Counted from the first letter of the stretch, positions 9,161-19,171 are shown. The stretch: 64,000 bases of DNA from UBA1715 sp045600045 (GCA_045600045.1 JAZRXD010000044.1:11573-75572); one strand, 5' to 3'. A program made the numbers and translations. The notes: a model not told the origin generated them from the letters alone.

Positions 9161-11857
9161 ATGAGTTTACCTTCACAATACAATCCTTCGGATGTCGAAG
9201 CAAAATGGTATCAATATTGGATTGATAACAAATTTTTTAGTTCAAAACCAGACAAACGTCAACCATATACAATAGTTATTCCGCCACCAAATGTAACGGG
9301 CGTTTTGCACATGGGGCACATGTTGAACAACACGATTCAGGATATTTTGGTCCGTCGTGCCCGTATGACTGGTAAAAATGCGTGCTGGGTTCCGGGAACC
9401 GACCATGCTTCGATAGCAACGGAGGCAAAAGTTGTGAATAAACTTGCAGAACAAGGTATTAAGAAGCTCGATCTTACTCGCGAACAATTCTTGGAACATG
9501 CTTGGAAATGGACTGACGAACACGGTGGTATCATTTTAAAACAACTACGTAAACTTGGTGCATCGTGCGATTGGGACAGAACGGCGTTCACAATGGACGA
9601 AACTCGTTCGGAAAGTGTGATGAAAGTCTTTGTTGACTTGTATAAAAAAGGCTTGATTTATCGTGGTCTTCGTATGGTAAACTGGGATCCGAAAGCTCAA
9701 ACCGTACTTTCAACAGAAGAGGTTATTTATCGCGATGAAAAAAGTAAGTTGTACTATCTTCGCTACTATATCGCCGACGCCGATGTGAATCCTGTTGTTC
9801 CAACAAATGTAGAAGGCGAAGTTTTGCACAAAGATGCAAAAGGATATTACGCTGTTGTTGCAACTACTCGTCCGGAAACAATTATGGGCGATACTGCAAT
9901 GTGTATCAATCCAAAAGATCCGAAAAATCAGTGGTTGCGTGGCCGCAAAGTGATTGTTCCGCTTGTGAATCGTGTGATTCCTGTTATTGAAGACCGTTAC
10001 GTTGACATTGAATTTGGTACTGGATGTTTGAAAGTTACTCCTGCTCACGATGTAAACGACTACAATTTGGGTAAAACTCATAATCTTGAAATTATCGACA
10101 TTTTCAATCCTGACGGAACAATTTCTGAAGAGGCTGGAATGTATGTTGGTCAAGACCGTATGGTTGTCCGTAAACAAATTGCAATTGATTTGCAGAATGC
10201 TGATTTGTTGGAAAAAATCGAGGATTATGAAAACAAGGTTGGCTATTCCGAAAGAAATCAGGATACAGCTGTTGAACCTCGTCTTTGTCGTCAATGGTTT
10301 TTGTCGATGAAGCATTTTGCTGACATAGCTTTGCCTCCAGTTCTTGAAGGAAAAATCAAATTTTATCCAACGAAATATGTAACGACATATCGCAATTGGT
10401 TGGAAAATATTCAAGATTGGTGTATCAGCCGTCAATTGTGGTGGGGACATAGAATTCCTGCGTATTTCTTGCCAACGGCTGAAGGCGAGGAGGAAAAGTT
10501 CGTTGTTGCTTTGACTCCAGAAGAAGCGCTTGCTGAGGCTAAGAAAATCAAAGGTTTTGAAAATATTATTATCGACCAGCTTTCACGTGACGAAGATGCG
10601 CTTGATACATGGTTCTCATCGTGGTTGTGGCCAGTTTCTTTGTTCAACGGAATCAACAATCCGGGCAACGAGGAAATAAAATATTATTATCCAACATCTG
10701 ACTTGGTTACAGGTCCTGATATTATTTTCTTCTGGGTAGCCAGAATGATTATGGCAGGTGAGGAGTACATTAAAGATGTTCCTTTCCGTAGCGTATATTT
10801 TACTGGTATAGTTCGCGACAAACTTGGTCGTAAAATGAGCAAGAGTCTTGGTAACTCGCCAGATCCATTGATGTTGATTGAAAAATATGGCGCCGATGGC
10901 GTTCGTATGGGAATGATGCTTTCTGCTCCGGCAGGAAACGATATTTTGTTTGATGAGGCATTGTGCGAACAAGGACGTAATTTCAATAGTAAGATTTGGA
11001 ATGCGCTTCGTTTGGTTAAAGGTTGGGAAGTTGCTGATATTGAACAACCTGCCTACGCAAAAATTGCTGTTGATTGGTTCAACGCAAAATTAAGCGCAAC
11101 AATAGAGGAACTAGCCGATGATTTTGAAAAATACCGTTTGTCGGAAGCTTTGATGACGGTTTACAAATTGTTCTGGGATGAATTCTCTGCTTGGTATTTG
11201 GAATTGGTGAAACCAGCCTATGGTCAGCCAATCGACAAGACGACGTTGGAACAAACATTGGAATTCTTCGAAAAACTAATGCTGTTGCTTCATCCATTCA
11301 TGCCATTCATTACCGAAGAAATTTGGCAGGCAGTGAAAGAACGCAAACAAGGCGAAAGTATTATGGTTTCGCAAATGCCAAAAGTCGATTATAAAAATAA
11401 TGCGTTAGTTGCTGATTTTGAGACGGTTAAACAAATTGTATCTTCAGTTCGTACGGTTCGTTTGGAACGTAATATCCCAAATAAAAATACGTTGAATTTG
11501 GTTGTTGCAAATGGTTTGCACAATATGGCTTATGATGCGGTTTTGGTAAAAATTTGTAATCTTTCGTCAATTGCACAAGGTCAGAAAGATGCGACTTCGG
11601 CAACGTTCATGGTTGGTACGACGGAATATGCGCTTCCTCTTGGAAATATGGTAAATGCGGCTGAAGAAATTGCCAAAATGGAAGAGGAAATCAAATATCT
11701 AGAAGGTTTCTTAAATTCGGTTATGAAAAAGTTGGGTAACGAAAAATTCGTTGCCAATGCGAAACCAGAAGTTGTTGAAAACGAACGTAAGAAAAAAGCC
11801 GATGCCGAGACTAAGATTAAAACGTTGCAAGAAGGTATCGCTGCATTAAAGAAATAA
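9161..11857 (+). CDS. valS: Valyl-tRNA synthetase (class I)
   Basis: ValS charges tRNA-Val and edits misactivated threonine. It has 898 residues. The HIGH-type motif is HMGHM within PPPNVTGVLHMGHM, at about residues 46-52. The CP1 editing domain (about 190-350) includes ATTRPETIMGDTA. The KMSKS motif is in GRKMSKSLGNS. The C-terminus is an anticodon-binding helical domain plus a coiled-coil arm, both typical of ValS. A partial -7 match, TACCTTCG, lies at 9132-9139. It is followed by a strong terminator. Confidence 0.97.
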   Translation: MSLPSQYNPSDVEAKWYQYWIDNKFFSSKPDKRQPYTIVIPPPNVTGVLHMGHMLNNTIQDILVRRARMTGKNACWVPGTDHASIATEAKVVNKLAEQGIKKLDLTREQFLEHAWKWTDEHGGIILKQLRKLGASCDWDRTAFTMDETRSESVMKVFVDLYKKGLIYRGLRMVNWDPKAQTVLSTEEVIYRDEKSKLYYLRYYIADADVNPVVPTNVEGEVLHKDAKGYYAVVATTRPETIMGDTAMCINPKDPKNQWLRGRKVIVPLVNRVIPVIEDRYVDIEFGTGCLKVTPAHDVNDYNLGKTHNLEIIDIFNPDGTISEEAGMYVGQDRMVVRKQIAIDLQNADLLEKIEDYENKVGYSERNQDTAVEPRLCRQWFLSMKHFADIALPPVLEGKIKFYPTKYVTTYRNWLENIQDWCISRQLWWGHRIPAYFLPTAEGEEEKFVVALTPEEALAEAKKIKGFENIIIDQLSRDEDALDTWFSSWLWPVSLFNGINNPGNEEIKYYYPTSDLVTGPDIIFFWVARMIMAGEEYIKDVPFRSVYFTGIVRDKLGRKMSKSLGNSPDPLMLIEKYGADGVRMGMMLSAPAGNDILFDEALCEQGRNFNSKIWNALRLVKGWEVADIEQPAYAKIAVDWFNAKLSATIEELADDFEKYRLSEALMTVYKLFWDEFSAWYLELVKPAYGQPIDKTTLEQTLEFFEKLMLLLHPFMPFITEEIWQAVKERKQGESIMVSQMPKVDYKNNALVADFETVKQIVSSVRTVRLERNIPNKNTLNLVVANGLHNMAYDAVLVKICNLSSIAQGQKDATSATFMVGTTEYALPLGNMVNAAEEIAKMEEEIKYLEGFLNSVMKKLGNEKFVANAKPEVVENERKKKADAETKIKTLQEGIAALKK

Positions 11858-11862
11858 TATTC

Positions 11863-11896
11863 GTATAGACGCTATTGATGGCGTCTATACTTTTTT
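11863..11896 (+). terminator. Rho-independent terminator after valS
   Basis: Perfect 10-bp arms GTATAGACGC and GCGTCTATAC surround an 8-base loop, followed by six T. The arm core resembles the hairpin at 25168-25187. Confidence 0.85.
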
Positions 11897-11902
11897 GAGT
11901 AT

Positions 11903-12931
11903 ATGTTCATGAAACGATATTGTTTATTCTTTTTTGTCTTATTTTCTTTTTTTGCTTGTACAGAAAAGGGAAAACAATTTTCTGTAACATCTTCGTATAA
12001 AAAAACAATTTACAGCGGCGATTCGTTATCTTTTGATATTTCTTCGAAAAAGGATAGAACTCCTGATTCTGTTGTTGTTTTGGTTGATGGAAAATCGTAT
12101 TGCTTTTACAACACGAAACAATGTATGTTTCAAACCGAAGGCTTGCAAATGGGCGAGAAAACGCTTACGTTTCAGGTTTATTACAAAGGTAAAAAAGAGA
12201 CAAATCTTCGTTCTATTCGTATCTTGTCAGACATAGAGCCTGCAAAACTGCAATATGAAGTTTTGGCTTCGTATCCTCACGATCGCGATGCGTACACGCA
12301 GGGGTTACAATACGAAAACGGATACTTGTACGAAAGTGCTGGTTTGTATGGTGAATCGTCGTTGCGCTATGTTGATTTAAAAACGGGAAAATCTATACGA
12401 AAGAAGGAAATTGATTCCATGTATTTTGCCGAAGGATTGACAATTGTCGGCGATTCCTTGTTTCAATTGACTTGGCGTGAAAATATGGGCTTTGTATACA
12501 ATAAAAACACATTTGAACAAGTTGGTGCATTTACTATTCCGACCGAAGGATGGGGAATGTGTTACGATGGCAAATTTTTGATTGTGAGCGACGGTTCGGA
12601 ATATTTATATTTTTACGAACCAAAATCTTTGACTTTACATCATAAAATAGCCGTGTTCGACAATTTGGGCGCAATTTCCCGTTTGAACGAATTGGAATAT
12701 GTAGAGGGTTTTATTTATGCCAACATATACACAACAGATAAAATCATAAAAATCAATCCAAGCAACGGAAAAGTGGCAACGGAAATAGATTTTTCAGGAT
12801 TGTTACCAGCACAATACAGTGAGGATGTTGATGTGCTGAATGGAATTGCTTGGAATCCAACCACCGACCACTTTTACATTACTGGAAAATTATGGCCTCG
12901 CTTGTACGAAGTGAGATTGTATTTTGAATAA
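11903..12931 (+). CDS. Glutaminyl-peptide cyclotransferase, lipoprotein
   Basis: This protein resembles the plant-type glutamine cyclotransferase family, five-bladed propellers that cyclise N-terminal glutamine to pyroglutamate. The N-terminus is a lipoprotein signal (MKRYCLFFFVLFSFFAC), so it should be membrane-anchored in the periplasm. Residues about 30-105 form an extra N-terminal domain of unknown role. The enzyme domain starts near YEVLASYPHDRDAYTQGL and contains YESAGLYGESSLR, FAEGLT and LNELEYVEG, all typical of the family. A second ATG at 11909 gives a more compact signal peptide and may be the true start. It is a single gene between a terminator and a convergent neighbour. Confidence 0.85.
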   Translation: MFMKRYCLFFFVLFSFFACTEKGKQFSVTSSYKKTIYSGDSLSFDISSKKDRTPDSVVVLVDGKSYCFYNTKQCMFQTEGLQMGEKTLTFQVYYKGKKETNLRSIRILSDIEPAKLQYEVLASYPHDRDAYTQGLQYENGYLYESAGLYGESSLRYVDLKTGKSIRKKEIDSMYFAEGLTIVGDSLFQLTWRENMGFVYNKNTFEQVGAFTIPTEGWGMCYDGKFLIVSDGSEYLYFYEPKSLTLHHKIAVFDNLGAISRLNELEYVEGFIYANIYTTDKIIKINPSNGKVATEIDFSGLLPAQYSEDVDVLNGIAWNPTTDHFYITGKLWPRLYEVRLYFE

Positions 12932-12936
12932 ATCAG

Positions 12937-13239
12937 TTATTCAATAGTTTCAATAAGAAAACTTACGGGACGAAATCCATCGTTACAAGAAATCATGGCG
13001 GAGTATGGATTTTTCATCCATCCATCATAAAAATTACAGCCGCCGTGGGAGAGTGTCATAACGAATGGAGCCATTGAACTCCAAGCACTTTCACAGAGCC
13101 CTTGAGGCTTTTGGCCGTCAATAGAAATAAATGTTTGTCCTTCGGATAAATCGCACGTGTGTTCAATTGGATTTTCGTATTTTTCGGACAAATCAGTGTA
13201 GTTTGCTTTACGAATTACTGTGATTTTGCATTTTTTCAT
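12937..13239 (-). CDS. Small conserved protein, TIGR04076-like
   Basis: A 100-residue cytoplasmic protein resembling the TIGR04076 family, whose function is not known. Family features that I recognise are the start KKCKITVIRK, EKYENPIEHTCD, a CESAW segment, LSHGG and the C-terminal SCNDGFRPVSF. Several cysteines are conserved in the family. The start abuts the end of the upstream DUF486 gene (1 base gap), so the two are probably co-transcribed. The stop lies 5 bases from the convergent cyclotransferase gene. Confidence 0.75.
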   Translation of the reverse strand: MKKCKITVIRKANYTDLSEKYENPIEHTCDLSEGQTFISIDGQKPQGLCESAWSSMAPFVMTLSHGGCNFYDGWMKNPYSAMISCNDGFRPVSFLIETIE

Positions 13240-13240
13240 T

Positions 13241-13612
13241 TTACGCTTTCCAAAAAACGAATACTACAGCTAAAATTAAACAGCCAAATGCTGCCAAATG
13301 GTTCCAGGCAATTTTTTCTCCTTGAAATAGAATATTTGCAATTACGCAAAATACAAAAATTGACAATGCTTCTTGAATGACTTTTAATTGTAGAAGTGAG
13401 TAGGGACCTCCGTTTTCTATAAAACCCATTTTGTTGGCTGGAACTTGAAAACAATATTCCACAAAGGCAATTCCCCAACTAAATAATATAGTGGCTATTA
13501 ATGGCCAGTTGGTAGAGATTCCCATTTGATTTAGTTTTAAATGACCATACCAAGCCAAGGTCATAAATACGTTTGCTAAAAGAAGAAGAAGAATGGGTAA
13601 AAGGTAATTCAT
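13241..13612 (-). CDS. DMT-superfamily small membrane protein (DUF486)
   Basis: A 123-residue integral membrane protein with four predicted hydrophobic segments (about 2-20, 37-58, 74-96 and 105-122). The N-terminal pattern NVFMTLAWYGHLK and the EYCFQVPANKMG loop with the following NGGPYSLLQLKVIQE match DUF486. That family belongs to the drug/metabolite transporter superfamily, but no substrate is known. It sits directly upstream of the TIGR04076-like gene. Confidence 0.85.
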   Translation of the reverse strand: MNYLLPILLLLLANVFMTLAWYGHLKLNQMGISTNWPLIATILFSWGIAFVEYCFQVPANKMGFIENGGPYSLLQLKVIQEALSIFVFCVIANILFQGEKIAWNHLAAFGCLILAVVFVFWKA

Positions 13613-13619
13613 TGTTCTA

Positions 13620-13658
13620 AAAATAAAAACAGTTAAGGTTTTTACGCCTTAACTGTTT
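13620..13658 (-). terminator. Rho-independent terminator for the 1535-residue protein gene
   Basis: Arms AAACAGTTAAGG and CCTTAACTGTTT form a perfect 12-bp stem around an 8-base loop. Read on the minus strand, it is followed by GTTTTTATTT. It lies just past the stop of the 13668-18275 gene. Confidence 0.8.
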
Positions 13659-13667
13659 GGTTAAAAA

Positions 13668-16600
13668 TTAATCTTCGTATTCGTCATATTCATCGAATTC
13701 CTCTTTTTGTTTCTTCGCTTTCGGAGATTGTGATTGTTCTTCCTCTTCATCGTAATTAGGAGCATAATCTTCGTAAGGTCTGTTTGCACGGAAACGTTCG
13801 TGATATTGACGTTTCAATGGTTCTCCGCCATCCTTATACATGTAAGGAGTTTCTTTCTTGCCGACATTCATAGTGCGTTTAGCTTCTTTCATATTGTGAA
13901 CGGCTGTTACCATGTCAAACATACTTGCGTTTTTGTTTGTCGGGTCTTTTACATCCGATGTGACGAAGTACATTTCTCCGTGGTCGTAATGGAAGAAGAT
14001 CCAGTTCTTTTTATCCAATTCGATGTAGCAAGTGAATTGGTCTCCGGAGTAAAGATTTGCATATTCAACAAAACCATTAACTGAACGGTTGACTTCGACA
14101 TTGCCGATGCTGTAGATTCCAAGTTGTCCGACTGAACGATAGGCGTGTGCAGCTGAATCCCAAGCTAAATCAAGTTTCGAGAACGTGATTGTATGTTCTA
14201 GTTCTTTCGGTTTCTTTCTGATAGTTCCATACATGTTGAGATCGGCTAAACATTCGTCTGCTTTCGCTTTTCCAAGCAATTCCGTAAGTCCTTTCTTGAA
14301 GGCTGGAGTGGTCATGCTTACGCCTTTCAATGTTTGGCGTTTGTTCAATGTATCGGCAATTGCTTTTAGAATATTGTCGTCAAACATAAAGTCAACAGTG
14401 GTAACTGTTTCTAGAGTCACACGTCCCGAAGTGATGTTGTGCGTTACGGTTCCGTAAGTTCCAACTTTAACTTGTCCTAGGTCTAGTCCAAGATTGATAG
14501 AACCTTCGCCTTGTGTATTGCAATATTCGCGGTGGTACGTAATCAAGTTGCCGTCTTTCGTGTTGTCAAGAATTTTTTCTTTAGAACCAACTTTGTATTG
14601 ACGAGTGGCTTTATCGTAGAACAAGTATCCGTTCGCACTAATTAACGGTATGTCCTGAGGATAGCGTTTGTGCGATGTGAATGCCGTATAGATGCTTGTG
14701 TAACGAGAATCTGTGTACATTGATGCACCAACAGCGACAGAATCCAAATCAAGCATATTGTCGCTTACAGGAATGAAGATTTCAAGAGGGTTGATGTCGC
14801 CTGCGAATTTGAACCACGTAGGTTTGATTTTAGCACATTCATTTGCAATCAATACATTACCGTTGAAGTTCAAATATTGGTGGTCAGACATCATTTTGTA
14901 ATCGCCGTAATAGCTGAAAACCGACGATAGTTTGAAGTTTTGTTCTTCTTCCAATGTTCCAATACCGTATGTGTGTAGTGCTGTGTCAACTTTGATTTTT
15001 GTCAAAGGTAGAGGATGTTTTGTACTTGTTTCGTCAACATAATCGTACATACCATGTCCGGAGAAGTTGTTGCGTCCTTTTACAAAGAACGTTGCGTCGT
15101 AAACAGTGTGGTATTTGTGGATTCTGTCGGCGTATAATTTGGCATTACGAAGTGTGTCCATGAACGCTTCTTGGCGAATGGTTACTACGCTATCTTTGTT
15201 TGGTACTATTCGTGAGTCCGCAACGTCAATGTAAGGAACTTGTTCCGCACCAATGATATAGTTTTTCAAATCGTATGTAGCATAAGGTGATAGGAAGTTC
15301 AACGTATCTTGTTTTGGATGTACGGAATAGAAGTGAAGGTCACGTTTGTCGGTGTTCAAGTCTTTCGGATCACCCAAAGCGATTTGTTTCGTGTGTAAAT
15401 CCCATGTGAATTTTGTCAAATAGCAGACGTACATGTTCTTTGGCAATTGAACCAACGACAAAGAATCGTTTGTCACGAAGTTCGCTTTTTTCGATGTGAA
15501 GTCAATGTTTGCTTTCACGTTTTTAGTTTTGAATGCTAATTCATCCAAAGCACCTCCTTGACTTTGCAAATCAAAGTCGGCAGAGTCGGCGTTCACGATT
15601 TTTTCTTTGAAGTCGAATGCGTTGGATGTAAGTTTTGCTTCACTGAAAATGTATTTACCCCATCCGCCAAGACCTTTTGGTGTGTATATCAAACCGCCGG
15701 AAAGAGTTGTTGAATCACCGTACATTTTGAATGCTTTTCCTGTTTCAACAGCCATAAGTTTGTTTTCGTATGGTTCCCAGTGGATGTTGATGTTTTCGCC
15801 TGTTACGCTTGGAGATTCTGGTCCGGAACTCTTTTGCTTAATGTTGAAATTCGTTGCGAAACCATTTGTTGAATCAGGGAAGAATGTGAATCCGTTAGGT
15901 CCCGATTCCGAACGTGAACTAAGGTAGTCCAATTTTCCGAAACCTTTCAAACCTTTGAAACTTAAGTTGATAGTATCGGTGAAAGTTCCTTTGCCTTTAT
16001 AGGTTGGATAACCCGAAGAACCAGTAATTCTTGTGAAACCAAATGAATAATCAGGTTGAACAACAATGCGTTCGCGTATGTTTTCGAATATGTCGGCTGA
16101 AATTAATTCTCCTTCAAAGAACAAAGCGTCGGTCGAGAAGTCGTTCACACTGTCGATAGTAAATGGGTCAACTTTATAGTAGAATTTGTTTCTGTCGTAA
16201 ACACCATCGTAAATTTTAGGATTGTCGTAGTAAACATACGAGATTTCCTTGCTGTTGAAAATAGGATATTGAGGGTAATCCTTGATACTTGATTTGTTGT
16301 TCGGATCGTCAATCAAAATGTCACCGGTTACGTGTTCTATAGAGTTCTTTATAGGAACGAATTCTTTCACACCATATTGATTTTCGGTGAAGCTTTTAAC
16401 TTTGATTTTCAATGAATCGACATTTTGCAAGTTGATTTTGAAGTTTTCGTAATTGAAGTCGAAGCCTCGTCCGTAGAATGTGAACAAACCAGTTTCTATA
16501 ATTCCGTCGAATTCAAAGTTTCTGTTTTTCGACATGGTAAGTTGGCTACCGCGAGGATAGAATACAACGTTTTGTGAATCGGAAACTTGGATTTTCGAAA

Positions 16601-18275
16601 CACCGACCATGTTTAATTCCAAATTTGTTAAATCCAACGTTGCGTTCGACATGCCTTTCATGTCGTGTTCTGATTCGAATTTAATAACATCGTAGTCGAT
16701 TTTTCCTACAACAGCGTCAAGATATTCGTAGGTACGTTGCTTTATCGTCAGTTTGTTGTTTTTGGCGTCAAAAGTGATTAAACCTCTGAATGACAAATCC
16801 AAACAAAGGTGGATTGCGTCAGCTTCAGGCATTCTCATATAAGCTGCGTATTCCGATACGGTGAATGTTTCGGTTTGTTTTGCTTTGCTCATACGACGAA
16901 GGGCAACCAATGGGTGTATTTCGTTGAACATACCAATTTCGCGGTATCGTGATTCGCGGAAATAGTTCGATGATTCAAAAGTCGCTTTGCTCAACGTGGT
17001 TCCCGACATTCCGCCCATTTGCATTTCTGGATTGTCAATTTGCCAAGTTAATTGTTGGAAATCCATATCGAGCATGTGGTATGAGTCGAAATATGGGCTT
17101 CGTGACAAGTTTTCGGTGTCGCCGTCGCGGATTAAGTTTACTGTTCGTGTGGCAACATTATATTTGAACATAAGTCCTGGATGGTAGATAGAGTCTTGTT
17201 CAATGTAAATGCTGACAGCGGCGTTACGACTGACGATGCTTTCCTTTTGGAATGTGTATCCAACCGATGAAGTCTTGAATATTTTTTTACCGTTGTTCGT
17301 GAATTCAAGTGTTGCAGGTTCTTGAATGGAACCGGAACCAATAAATTTGGAGCCATTCATACTAAAACCACCACGGTAGTTGATTCCTGGGTAAATATCT
17401 TTTATCACAAAAATGTTTTGGTACGATTTGAAACGTGGGTAGGTTACGTCGGCAGGATCTTTTACCGAAATTGTTTTGTCTTCCAACGAACCGAAGATTT
17501 TTTCGGAATAATATGTGTCGTTTGTAAACCAGACTGAATCGGCTTTGTAACTGGATTTAGTCATGTCTATGTCGTATTTGCTCAATTCAGCGAAAACAGA
17601 TTCACTATTAAAGTTTGAACGTTCCCAAGTAACTTTTCCTCCGTCGCCAATCCATTTGTTGTCAAAAGGAAGGTAATAACCGCTTGCTTGGTAAATCACA
17701 AATGAATTGCCTGTTGACGTACATTGAATATTTGTCGGTGGCATTGTGATTTTTGCAACATTGTTTTCGAATGTGTATGTGAATGATTTCACGCGAAGCA
17801 ATGTCCAAGTAACTGACGATGAAGCGAATATTTGATGTTCCTTAAGCAAGATGTATGCATTTTTACAGAATTTGTCTGAAAATGACAATGCTTTGGTTTT
17901 CAATAAATGGCGTAAGGCTTCGTCCCATGCATGATAGCTTGTCATTGAATGGTCGGTAGTGAAAAATGCTTCGGCTGTTTGCAAATAATTAAATAGGTTG
18001 GTTGCTTTTCCCGATTTTTTCAAAATAGCGTTCGCAGTTGCCACAATACGGCTTTTTTCTTCGCGGTCGATTGTTCCCGAATCCCAAGAATCTTTTTTGA
18101 ATTGCTTCAAATATTTGATGTAGTCGGGACCTTGTGCAGATTTCGAGAATACTTCCTCCATTTGTTGTAGGAAAAGAACTTCATCGTCTGCAAATTGCTT
18201 TACCTGGGCGTTTGCCAGAAATGCCGCACTTAGGAATGTGCACAAAAGAATGAGTTTCTTGAATCGTGTAACCAT
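13668..18275 (-). CDS. Very large exported beta-rich protein, unknown function
   Basis: This 1535-residue protein carries a signal peptide (residues 1-23, ending FLANAQ). An N-terminal helical part (about 25-150, including EEVFSKSAQGPDY) is followed by more than 1200 residues of short alternating strands. Motifs recur around words such as GSG/GKGxF, FYGRGF, GKGTF, GGLIYTP, GHGMYDY and FNGNVLI. That pattern suggests a long repetitive beta structure like the OstA/LptA-type jellyroll, but I do not recognise a named family. The C-terminus ends in an acidic, lysine-containing tail (EEEEQSQSP to YDEYED). It starts 2 bases after prmA on the same strand and has its own strong terminator. A periplasmic or outer-membrane location is likely; the role is unknown. 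Confidence 0.8.
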   Translation of the reverse strand: MVTRFKKLILLCTFLSAAFLANAQVKQFADDEVLFLQQMEEVFSKSAQGPDYIKYLKQFKKDSWDSGTIDREEKSRIVATANAILKKSGKATNLFNYLQTAEAFFTTDHSMTSYHAWDEALRHLLKTKALSFSDKFCKNAYILLKEHQIFASSSVTWTLLRVKSFTYTFENNVAKITMPPTNIQCTSTGNSFVIYQASGYYLPFDNKWIGDGGKVTWERSNFNSESVFAELSKYDIDMTKSSYKADSVWFTNDTYYSEKIFGSLEDKTISVKDPADVTYPRFKSYQNIFVIKDIYPGINYRGGFSMNGSKFIGSGSIQEPATLEFTNNGKKIFKTSSVGYTFQKESIVSRNAAVSIYIEQDSIYHPGLMFKYNVATRTVNLIRDGDTENLSRSPYFDSYHMLDMDFQQLTWQIDNPEMQMGGMSGTTLSKATFESSNYFRESRYREIGMFNEIHPLVALRRMSKAKQTETFTVSEYAAYMRMPEADAIHLCLDLSFRGLITFDAKNNKLTIKQRTYEYLDAVVGKIDYDVIKFESEHDMKGMSNATLDLTNLELNMVGVSKIQVSDSQNVVFYPRGSQLTMSKNRNFEFDGIIETGLFTFYGRGFDFNYENFKINLQNVDSLKIKVKSFTENQYGVKEFVPIKNSIEHVTGDILIDDPNNKSSIKDYPQYPIFNSKEISYVYYDNPKIYDGVYDRNKFYYKVDPFTIDSVNDFSTDALFFEGELISADIFENIRERIVVQPDYSFGFTRITGSSGYPTYKGKGTFTDTINLSFKGLKGFGKLDYLSSRSESGPNGFTFFPDSTNGFATNFNIKQKSSGPESPSVTGENINIHWEPYENKLMAVETGKAFKMYGDSTTLSGGLIYTPKGLGGWGKYIFSEAKLTSNAFDFKEKIVNADSADFDLQSQGGALDELAFKTKNVKANIDFTSKKANFVTNDSLSLVQLPKNMYVCYLTKFTWDLHTKQIALGDPKDLNTDKRDLHFYSVHPKQDTLNFLSPYATYDLKNYIIGAEQVPYIDVADSRIVPNKDSVVTIRQEAFMDTLRNAKLYADRIHKYHTVYDATFFVKGRNNFSGHGMYDYVDETSTKHPLPLTKIKVDTALHTYGIGTLEEEQNFKLSSVFSYYGDYKMMSDHQYLNFNGNVLIANECAKIKPTWFKFAGDINPLEIFIPVSDNMLDLDSVAVGASMYTDSRYTSIYTAFTSHKRYPQDIPLISANGYLFYDKATRQYKVGSKEKILDNTKDGNLITYHREYCNTQGEGSINLGLDLGQVKVGTYGTVTHNITSGRVTLETVTTVDFMFDDNILKAIADTLNKRQTLKGVSMTTPAFKKGLTELLGKAKADECLADLNMYGTIRKKPKELEHTITFSKLDLAWDSAAHAYRSVGQLGIYSIGNVEVNRSVNGFVEYANLYSGDQFTCYIELDKKNWIFFHYDHGEMYFVTSDVKDPTNKNASMFDMVTAVHNMKEAKRTMNVGKKETPYMYKDGGEPLKRQYHERFRANRPYEDYAPNYDEEEEQSQSPKAKKQKEEFDEYDEYED

Positions 18276-18277
18276 AA

Positions 18278-19117
18278 TTATTTGTGTGTAAAAGTTATTA
18301 TCGTCCAGTTGTTTTTTGATTTTACTTCGTTGAGTCTCAAGCCGAATGATTTCGCAGCGTGTTCGATTGCCGGAACGTCTTCTTGGTAAAATCCGCTCAT
18401 AATTGCTGTCCCGTTTTGATTTACGGCTTGTGCTAAAAATTGCATATTGTCAATCAAAATGTTGCGATTTATGTTTGCAATCACGTAATCAAATGTTTTT
18501 CCTTGTAAGACATCGAGTTTCGCCAATTCTACGTGGAAATCCGTACATTCGTTTAGCTTGATGTTGGTATTTGTGTTTTCCACGCAACACGAATCGTAGT
18601 CGAATGCAAATATTGATTTTGCACCTAATTTCTTTGCGAAAATTCCCAAAATTCCTGTTCCGCATCCACAGTCAACCACCGTTTTGCCGCTGAAATCCAA
18701 TGTAGCCATTGTTTGTAGAATTTGCGAAGTCGTTTCGTGCGTTCCCGAACCAAACGACATTTGGGGAACTATTATGATTTCGTGTTGGTATTGTTTGGTA
18801 GGTTTGAAAGTTGGATTTCTTACAAGAATATCGTTGTTGATTTCAGCATATTCAAATGTTGATTCCCAAGTGCTGTTCCAATTTTGCGACGGCATTTCGC
18901 GAACAGAATAGGGGAATTTTCCTAATAGTGTTTCTGTGGTGGAAATCACTTTCTGCAAATTACTTGCATTGTATTGCTCTTTGGGAATATAAGCTTTGAA
19001 ATCATTCTGTTCTTCAATAAAACTTTCGAATCCGCAATCGGCCAAGAATGCGGTTAAAAGTTCTTTCGCTTCGTTCGAAAGATAATTTGATTTACAGTTG
19101 AATTCGCAATAATCCAT
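18278..19117 (-). CDS. prmA: Ribosomal protein L11 methyltransferase
   Basis: PrmA trimethylates ribosomal protein L11 using S-adenosylmethionine. The 279 residues comprise an N-terminal substrate-recognition domain (about 1-95) and a Rossmann methyltransferase domain. The motifs FGSGTHETTS and VVDCGCGTGILGIFAKKLGA bind S-adenosylmethionine, and VIANINRNIL is the catalytic-loop motif IV. It is followed after 2 bases by the 1535-residue exported protein, an odd partner for a ribosome-modifying enzyme. Confidence 0.94.
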   Translation of the reverse strand: MDYCEFNCKSNYLSNEAKELLTAFLADCGFESFIEEQNDFKAYIPKEQYNASNLQKVISTTETLLGKFPYSVREMPSQNWNSTWESTFEYAEINNDILVRNPTFKPTKQYQHEIIIVPQMSFGSGTHETTSQILQTMATLDFSGKTVVDCGCGTGILGIFAKKLGAKSIFAFDYDSCCVENTNTNIKLNECTDFHVELAKLDVLQGKTFDYVIANINRNILIDNMQFLAQAVNQNGTAIMSGFYQEDVPAIEHAAKSFGLRLNEVKSKNNWTIITFTHK

Positions 19118-19124
19118 ACAAACA

Positions 19125-19171
19125 CTAAATTGTCCAAATTTCAGTTATTTTATTTTCTTTGAACAATTTAG
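19125..19171. repeat. 9-bp inverted repeat upstream of prmA
   Basis: CTAAATTGT at 19125-19133 and ACAATTTAG at 19163-19171, separated by 29 bases, lie just upstream of the prmA start. They could form a leader hairpin or a binding site. The sequence is very AT-rich, so chance is possible. Confidence 0.35.

Noticed and set aside
9710..10450. 246-codon open frame on the minus strand inside valS
   Set aside because: It is fully antisense to a strongly conserved synthetase, lacks recognised motifs and has the Asn/Phe/Ile-rich composition expected of a shadow frame in AT-rich DNA.
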